Of a stretch of DNA of 64,000 nt, positions 57,311-64,000 are shown piece after piece. The stretch's first letter is position 1; each line of letters starts with the position of its first letter. This stretch comes from Silene conica (lineage: Eukaryota > Streptophyta > Magnoliopsida > Caryophyllales > Caryophyllaceae). The translations under genes and the position numbers were made by a program. The notes beneath the pieces were generated by a model. It had not been told where the DNA came from. It did not search any database and worked only from the letters and a program-made list of their open reading frames with translations. The DNA is taken from the NCBI GenBank assembly GCA_029255685.2, contig CM055318.2, positions 11,537,001 to 11,601,000 on the forward strand. The letters run 5' to 3'.

Positions 57311-58512
57311 TTATCGGGTTTTGTCGATTTGGTCAAGTAATGCTGGTACAAGAAGGAGCCAGCTGAGTTTTATACTCTTAAAAAAACAGTTTTCAAAATG
57401 GAGGGAAAGTTCGATGCAACAAACTTAGATTCTTTTCTTCGTCTTATAACAATCCTGATTAGCCATTACCACAACAACTAAGCATACTATAAACTAATTA
57501 AATATATTTTAAGTCGTGTTTTATTCATTCGGTTTTTCTAACATGTGCCCAGTAAAATGTGGCCAATTAAGAAAGGATCTAACAATTGTTGTTAATTTAA
57601 GAGTAATTACCGATTCATTTTTCCGTATTTTGGGTTTGGTTCAAAGACGGGCGAACTTATAAATAATAAAGCTAGTTCGGAAAGTACGGAGTGTACACTA
57701 GTCTATTGTTTACAAGTTCGCACTATAGTTACCTTACGAACGACTATGCGGGGTTCTGACTCAATCCCTTCTCTTTTCCCTTCATTTGTCTATATATATG
57801 CTAGATAAATGGATCAGTTTTTCTTAGGAGAAATTACTGAAATCAATCTTCTTGAACATAGAAAACGAATTACACGTAAAAGCTTCGAAGTTACATCTCT
57901 GTTTTTCGTGCCAAAAACCGAGGAACACCGTCTTATCTCTGTAGAAAATTCGGTACATCTCAGGCACTGATATACGGGACGAATTGTTCTATAAGGACAG
58001 CGTAGCGATTCGGTGTTGTTTTCATTGTTTTCATTTCTTTGACAGTATATCAATAACAACAATGGTAATCGTGGATTCATATTTCAGTTTCTGATGATAT
58101 ATTGTTGTAAATTTTTGCGTAATTAATATCTTAACATATGCCCATAGAACACATATTAGAAAAACCGTTATAATATATAAAAGGTGATGTCCCTCTCATC
58201 ATCAAACTTTTGCTATCTGCTACCACTACAAACTTTAACCTTTTCCTACATTTTTAAATTTTAATGTTGTTATAAGCTTTTGAATAAAGATCTTTGTTAG
58301 ACATGTCCGCGGTCTGATATTTCATACACAATATGGATGCGTTGTTGGATTGTCGTCGAGTCGAACCAAAGAGAAGGGATTATTCTAATGTGACTAAGCT
58401 AGCTTTCTAATCCTTATGATATTATCCAAATGAATATCTATGATATTGCTAGTGAATAGTGACTTCTTGTAGAAGATATAAGTTCATCAATAAAATGTCA
58501 GACGGGGTACTT
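57311..58512. other. Spacer; one tiny + strand frame
   Basis: A 53-codon frame at 57809-57970 (MDQFFLGEITEINLLEHRK...) follows a TATA-like 'tatatatatg' but has no recognisable domain. The overlapping 88-codon - strand frame is equally unsupported. Nothing else seen. Confidence 0.3.
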
Positions 58513-58675
58513 ATATGGGCGGAGCCAGGATTCGAGACAGATATATAAAACACTTATTGCAGTCCCCACAATCAAATATGCTACTATAATAATACGCTTA
58601 TATTAACAACTTTTATTTATTCTTAAACTCTTATAGGGCTATAGCCCATATAGCCAAAAGGCTGGCTCCGCCCAT
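58513..58675. mobile_element. hAT MITE, 163 bp
   Basis: Ends atatgggcggagccaggatt and (reverse complement) atgggcggagccagcctttt. A perfect 8-bp target duplication gggtactt lies at 58505-58512 and 58676-58683. No coding content. Confidence 0.85.
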
Positions 58676-58741
58676 GGGTACTTAATCAGAACGTGTTTAA
58701 TAGAAAAAAAAACAAATCTAGCAGTTAATACACGAGTTTAA

Positions 58742-58971
58742 GGTTATGTTCTTTTCGGCTGAAACGAGCTGAATTAAATTAAATGGAGTATAACTGAATT
58801 AAACGAAACTGAATTAAACTTGGTTAGAGTGAATGGATCTGAATTAAAAGTTAATTTTGTGAAAAAATGAGTTGAACAAAAATCAAAATTGACTGAAATT
58901 GAACATAACTGAATAAAATAGAGTTGAGCAAAATTGAAATGAACTAAAATTAAGCTAGAACGAACATGGTC
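58742..58971. mobile_element. Harbinger MITE with 'ctgaatta' arrays
   Basis: Ends ggttatgttcttttcggctg and (reverse complement) gaccatgttcgttctagctt are flanked by TAA (58739-58741, 58972-58974). Internal 'gaattaaa' repeats echo the arrays of 16186, 23720 and 29886; it is a short relative. Confidence 0.75.
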
Positions 58972-58974
58972 TAA

Positions 58975-59381
58975 GTATAGTAATTCTTGTATAAAACGAT
59001 TTTACATCGATATTATTGTAAAACTAAGAAGTAATATTTTACGGCTAACATAAGTTTCACCCATTACCATTGTTTTTATGATAAGGAGGACAGATATTTG
59101 GTATATGGTTTTACCGTCACTGTAAAATTGTAGAACCGTAAAACCGTTTTACAAGACACTTATCCGAAGAGGTAAACCTTAAGTTTAAGCCTGTATCGTT
59201 AAGGTTTAGTTGGTATAAATATTACGAGTTCTCACGTAGGGGAAGAAAAAAGGTGGTTAGCCGCGTAGTAGGAGTAAAGAGTGTAAGAGCTGGCTTGGGT
59301 CTGCCTTGCCGGCTATTTCCAGGTTGTCTGCTGTTGTTACAGGTGTGGGCCCTTTCAGGTGGGTGCAGACTATGAACCTTT
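58975..59381. other. Spacer with a possible fold-back relic
   Basis: 'gtataaaacgattttacatc' (about 58991) and 'ccgtaaaaccgttttacaag' (about 59138) pair imperfectly, suggesting an old 170-bp MITE. 59200-59370 is less AT-rich but unrecognised. Confidence 0.35.
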
Positions 59382-60594
59382 CACAAATTCTTATTTTAAA
59401 CCGTCATTTTTGGTTTGAAGTTTCAGACGGGTCACATGTGACCATTTTATAGTTAAACTAGTTTTATAGCCGTACAACAAATGTACGGTTCTGTTTTTAA
59501 ATATTTGGTTACTCATAAATATGTGACTAATTAATACAAATATAATTCAAAATAAAAATTAATTAGAAAATATATAAATTACTATAAATCATCAACTAGT
59601 AAAATAGACCTCTTTTTCTGCTATAAAATCAGACCTATTTCATTACTAATGTAAAAGGCAAATTTTATTTGTTATGATTTCAGAATTAACGGATTTTTTA
59701 TTAGAAATATTGATCCCGTGTTTTTTTTATTACCTACTTGTGTATTGTTTTAACTGTCAATTATTTGATATTATCAATATCGTCTCAATCTCTTAGGGAT
59801 AGATCTACATGAATAAGATTAATTTACAGTTTTTTTAGCATAATAAAATTATAATTTTCAGATTTTCAGTTTATTTCCAATATTTTATTCCAGTATCTTA
59901 TTAGGATTAATATTATCATTAATCATTAATATGCAACCTGATTAATAAACGTTTTGTTTATTTTTTGTGCTGATTTTCAGTTTTTTTTTTCTAATATATA
60001 GGATTTTTATTACGACATTGGTGAAATTGTAATAGTTTTGATATATATTGGACCGTTGTATATCGTATTTTACGGTATTTTATTTTATTTGGTATCTTAA
60101 TTTATTTGATTTGATTGGAAAATTGGAGAATATAATGTAATTTAATTTTCGGACTGTAATTATTTTTCGTGTTTGTGTTTTTCAGATTTGATTTTTGGAC
60201 CGTTCTCTATCGTATTTTATTGAAACGTTGTATACACTTATTTATATTTTCAATGGACAATAATTTGATTGTATCGTATTTTATTATGACAATGACGAAA
60301 TGTAATACTGCAATCGATTACGTAATTAGGAATGTGAATTCTGAATTCAGGAGAGAGGAAAATTAAATCAAACTAAAAGTTAGTGGGTAGTTTTTTCCTT
60401 ATTTCAAGCAACCAATCAGAATGAGTTAAATTCTACTCCTTTTATAGAGATAGATGTAACCACAATAATGTGGTTAATATTACAGCTTATGATAACTTAT
60501 TTGTCAATAATGGTCACATTTGGCTGTAAAATTGATACAAAATCCCGTTTTATTGTTTCAGGCCAAAATTGTCGTCTGAAGCAAGACCAACTGG
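59382..60594. mobile_element. MULE-type MITE split by a Helitron
   Basis: Left end cacaaattcttattttaaac (59382) and right end in reverse complement ccagttggtcttgcttcag. Flanks tgaaccttt (59373-59381) and tgaacctta (60595-60603) match at 8 of 9. The Helitron at 59458-60454 lies inside; without it the MITE is about 216 bp. Related to 12973-13200. Confidence 0.75.
59458..60454 (-). mobile_element. Non-autonomous Helitron, 997 bp
   Basis: In reverse complement it starts A|TCTATCTCTATAAAAGG at 60454 and ends with hairpin ccgtacatttgttgtacgg and CTAG|T at 59458. Close relative of 50490-51606. The 65-codon + frame inside is not supported. Confidence 0.85.
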
Positions 60595-60603
60595 TGAACC
60601 TTA

Positions 60604-60885
60604 AGTACCTAACCCATCTTATTTTTGTAAACAAAAATTAAGTTTCGGATAGACCATTTCCGTCCAACAAAAATACAGGTTTTTTTAACAATTTTGTGGT
60701 CAAACGTAACCACAACAGTGTAGTTAATGTTACAACTTATAGTAAATTATATCCAAAAATGGTCATTTGTCTGTAAAGTGGTCTCAAAATCCGATCTTAT
60801 TACTCAAAATCTCCAAGTAATATCTCAGTGTTGATTAAGAGCATCCCTGAGTACCCTGACATTAGGTCAAATATATTTAGAGCAT
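60604..60885. other. Decayed second copy of the neighbouring MITE
   Basis: 60700-60815 ('cgtaaccacaacagtgtagt', 'aatggtcatttgtctgtaaa') resembles 60455-60580 ('tgtaaccacaataatgtggt', 'aatggtcacatttggctgta'). No gene. Confidence 0.5.
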
Positions 60886-61310
60886 GTTTGGCAACTTGGA
60901 ATTGGAATTACATTCCGTAATTGAAATAATTCAAGTGTTTGGTAACCTCGAGAATTTGAAATTGGACTCAATTCCTTACCAATTCCAACCTAGTTAAAAT
61001 TTGAGTCTATCAAATCTCTACCATATAGTAGTTATATCAATTCCATGATTATTTATGTCTTTTTTATATCCAAATTTAATCGTAATATTTTAATTTTCGA
61101 CATTTTTTTCGAACACGAATATTTTCCGTGAAAATTTTTCTTTTTCCCAAATAAAATATTTTCGATCACTTCGACCAATATCCATCTCGCTCAATTCCAA
61201 TTCCAATTCCATGGGTTTCCCAAACGAACTTTTGGAATTGGATTTCATTTTGATTTCTACAATTGAAATCATCAAATGAAATCAATTCCGTGTTTCCAAA
61301 CGCGGCATAA
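60886..61310. mobile_element. MITE with 'ggaattggaatt' ends
   Basis: Imperfect inverted ends: gcatgtttggcaacttgg and (reverse complement) gccgcgtttggaaacacgg, each followed by repeated 'ggaattg'/'caattcc'. The 61-codon - strand frame is spurious. The target duplication is unclear. Confidence 0.55.
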
Positions 61311-61431
61311 GAGAAAAGATAGCGGAAATGGAGGCGAAACAGCTAGCCTAGAACTATGGGAGAGGATCGAGACTCACTACAAAGGGCCGAAAGGATTGTA
61401 CCATGGAGTTCGCAATTGCATTACCGATTCC
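61308..61431 (+). pseudogene. Orphan exon-like fragment of an unknown gene
   Basis: An open frame with protein-like composition: KRKDSGNGGETASLELWERI followed by ETHYKGPKGLYHGVRNCITD. It is cut on the left by the MITE and on the right by the LINE poly(A) end (T run 61432-61440). I do not recognise the family. It has no start and no splice sites I can be sure of. It could be the remains of a host gene broken by both insertions, or a transposase piece. Confidence 0.35.
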
Positions 61432-64000
61432 TTTTTTTTTGACATGTGCTTATGATCAGTCTATCTAAATGTTTTTGTTATAGCATGTGTTGATCTGTTA
61501 AGAGACCTAGGACAATGATTTAAAGAAAAACAATGAAAACTACTGATAATTCGTAAGATAGTGTGGACCGTTGTCCTAATGTCCTTGTCGATTTCTCCAA
61601 CACCATTAACCTGCAAGACAAGATTAAGACAATCGGAAGATGCATCAATATGGTAGTAGCCCTGATGAAGTGCATCTTCACAAGCAAACCGCAAAGCAAG
61701 AGCTTCAGCATGTATTGGAGAGTTCGCCCAAAACTTTGCAGCTCCCCATTGCTCCATTCCTCCGTCAGATTTCCTAAAAATCCATCCAGCAGAAGCTCTA
61801 AACGAGGAGTCCCAAGCCGCATCACATTTAACTCGTAAATATTGTTGACATATCGAAGAACCCAAGATCGTAACAGGGAGTTGATTCCGCAACAATGAGA
61901 TAGTATCCATATCCTCTGAAGTTGATAATGTTGTGTAACAACCCGACCCACCACGGTCGTAACACACCCCCAATAAGATGGGAGGTAAGCCTTTGGGCCC
62001 ATTATTTGTCCTCACTTAAGCCCAAAAGCATAAGGCCTTGTTACTAAGTGGTGGGTGGGAGCTATTATAAACATATCACAATCCTCACATTCTACCGATG
62101 TGGGACAATTATCCTCCCATACTCTTGGGGTGTTACAAACTCCCCCACTTAAAGAACACAACGTCCTCGTTGTGCCTCAAACTTGGCCATAGTCAAGCCC
62201 AGAATCCTCCCCGCTAGGTGGGTGGCCCGGTACCCCGACCACAAGCTCACCACACGGTCGCAGGGTCGCTCTGATACCATTTGTAACAACCCGACCCACC
62301 ACGGTCGTAACACACCCCCAATAAGATGGGAGGTAAGCCTTTAGGCCCATTATTTGTCCTCACTTAAGCCCAAAAGCACAAGGCCTTGTTACTAAGTGGT
62401 AGGTGGAAGCTATTATAAACATATCACAATCCTCACATTCTACCGATGTGGGACAATTATCCTCTCATACTCTTGGGGTGTTACATGTTGTGTCTGAGGT
62501 TGCTTAGAGTTTTCACGGGTAATATTATCACTTGTATCTCGATTAATCTTATTTAATGTTTCATAGATATTAAACCTCTTGTCATGGAAAACTTTATCAT
62601 TTCTTCGACACCAAATATTTCACAAAGTCGCAAAGAAGATAGATAGAAGTCTCAAATTGTCTTCCAGTGTGGCCAACATAGCTACCCAAGTACTTATCCA
62701 AGATGTCATACTTTGATTGCTATTATTTGGGGTCCTGATTCTAAGGGGGGAGGCTAACCAAATATGTGAAGCAATAGGACAATCCCGAAGCAAGTGTTCT
62801 ACATTTTCAGGAGATGTCGAAGCCTGGCAATCCAGACAGCAGACATCGGTTGAACATTTTCGCTTAAACAACTCAACCGAGCATGGTAAGGTGTTTGTTA
62901 GGATTCGCCATCCAAAGAGCTTCCATTTACCCAAAATTCTGAGATGCCATAGTTTTTTACACCACAGAGGAGGAATGTTTGATCTTAGTTCTCTATCTTT
63001 AACACGAGCATTTTCATCCCATATACGTTGAAAAGCTAAAGCATATCCACTTTTACTCGTATATTGTCCACTGCTTGTATGATTTCACACAATTTGATCA
63101 CTATCCTGAAAAGAAGGCATGGGAGTAGCCAAAATAGCATTAATGATATCATGAACTCCAAGAGCTTGTAGTTTATCCACATCCCATTCTCCAGATTTAC
63201 TAAAAAGTTCCTTAATTTGCATGGGGGGCATATCACAATCGTCCAGTTCCAGCAAAGATAGTACATTTGTCTTCCTAATCCACTTATCCTTCCAGAAATC
63301 TAATGTAGAGTTAATTCCAAATTGCCAGGATATATTGTCCTTCAAGAGTTCTAAACACCATCCAACACTATGTTCTCCCCAAGAAATTTGGTTCTTATTC
63401 ACCTCCTATGAGGATAGTTTATGAAAGCCATACTTCTTTCCCAAAATTTTCGAAATTAAGGAATCAGGTTTTGTAATGATTTTCCAACCAATCTTTGCTA
63501 GAAGACTCTGATTGATACATGCCGATCGTCTTATTCCTAACCCGCCATCACATTTTCTCAATTGTAAGAAAATTTTACTACACCAGTGAATACCTCGTCT
63601 ATGATCCATATCACCCCACCAAAATTGTGACAACAAAGAATCAATCTTAAATGTCACACTTACCGGCATACGAAATGCTGATAGAGAATAAATAGAAAGT
63701 GAGGCTAAGACGGAAGATATTAAAGTTAATTTACCGGTAGTAGAAAGAAATCTATTATTCCAAGATAAGATGCGATGTTGAATTTTTTCCACGACCTTAG
63801 CAAACAGAGTAGCCTTTTTATCTCCAAAATCCAATGGCAAACCTAAATATAATCCCATCTCTCTAGGTTTTTGTATATTTAATGTTTTAAGGCATTTTTT
63901 TGTTAGTTGTAAGGTACAATTTGGACTAAAGGAAATTGTCGTTTTATCGTGGTTAAGTTTTTTACCAGCTATAGCACAATAGGAGTTTAAAACCTCAGAG
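61432..64000 (-). mobile_element. L1-type LINE, ORF2 3' half, runs off the window
   Basis: - strand from beyond 64000. The post-RT region at 63858-63406 contains 'GLYLGLPLDFGDKKATLFAK', 'GKLTLISSVLASL', 'FWWGDMDHRRGIHW' and 'CDGGLGIRRSACINQSLLAK'. A linker with 'WGEHSVGW...FWKDKW' (63402-63085) follows, then a zf-RVT-like domain at 62934-62620 (WRILTNTLPCSVELFKRK, CPIASHIW). The RNase H domain lies at about 61930-61461 (VKCDAAWDSS...AGWIFR, HAEALALRFACEDA, IDASSDCLNL). The 3' end is a short A run (61440-61432 as T). Three in-frame stops lie between 63410 and 62618. At least two look like TGG-to-TGA changes, so it is inactive. A TRIM splits it at 61934-62485. Confidence 0.85.
61934..62485 (-). 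mobile_element. TRIM (miniature LTR element) inside the LINE
   Basis: Two 204-bp LTRs, 61934-62137 and 62282-62485, start TGTAACA and end TGTTACA. A 144-bp interior holds a - strand PBS (tggtatcagagc, initiator tRNA-Met) and a purine tract (aagtgggggagtt). Target duplication tgttg at 61929-61933 and 62486-62490. About five base differences between the LTRs point to an older insertion than the Copia element. Structurally whole; TRIMs carry no genes. 'gtcccacatcggtagaatgt' lies in the LTR. Confidence 0.92.

Noticed and set aside
57809-57970. 53-codon + strand frame after a TATA-like run
   Set aside because: Too short, no domain recognised, no homologous frame elsewhere in the window.
1-64000. 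CRISPR arrays, bacterial operons, riboswitches, rRNA genes
   Set aside because: No regularly spaced repeats, no prokaryotic gene organisation and no rRNA sequence were seen; the window is plant nuclear DNA.

Overview
This window looks like repeat-rich nuclear DNA from a flowering plant (dicot). It is AT-rich, has GT-AG introns, and carries plant-only gene families (L-ascorbate oxidase, isoprenylated heavy-metal-binding HIPP proteins) and plant transposon families. A Caryophyllales source is my guess, from the frequent dispersed motifs 'tactccgtat' and 'gagacggtct'. That is a weak inference and no species is claimed.

Host genes. Three apparently intact L-ascorbate oxidase genes lie in tandem on the + strand (18449-20913, 36983-39425, 53370-55788). 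Each has five exons of matching phase, about 575 codons, a signal peptide and all four copper-binding motifs. Copies 2 and 3 sit in a younger segmental duplication that also carries a HIPP gene on the - strand. The HIPP beside copy 3 (56343-57148) looks intact. The HIPP beside copy 2 (40084-45155) is a pseudogene split by a young Copia retrotransposon. A disrupted TPR-protein gene lies at the left edge, and a possible 44-codon three-exon gene lies at 7098-8788 inside a Helitron.

Mobile DNA. Most of the rest is nested transposons whose ends can be read directly. At 5.3-10.5 kb a Mutator-like element with 9-bp target duplications holds a Helitron, which holds a MULE-type MITE, the small gene and a hAT element that split the Helitron's own terminal hairpin. 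At 11.5-17.6 kb there are two fold-back elements, a MULE-type MITE, a Ty3/gypsy LTR fossil, a hAT element and a Harbinger-type element. At 23.7-31.3 kb there are Harbinger-type elements and a long-TIR element with a Helitron in its left arm. At 33.1-35.8 kb there are a Helitron, a 5'-truncated LINE and a Harbinger MITE. Beyond 57.3 kb there are further MITEs, a Helitron inside a MITE, an orphan exon and a LINE split by a TRIM that runs off the right edge.

The most informative feature is the comparison of the two duplicated ascorbate-oxidase/HIPP units. Copy 2 keeps the pre-insertion ('empty') site of a 4.07-kb Helitron, a 542-bp hAT element, a ~0.4-kb MITE and a 124-bp MITE that copy 3 carries. 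Copy 3 keeps the empty site of the Copia element that copy 2 carries. This orders the insertions after the duplication and fixes several element boundaries to the base.
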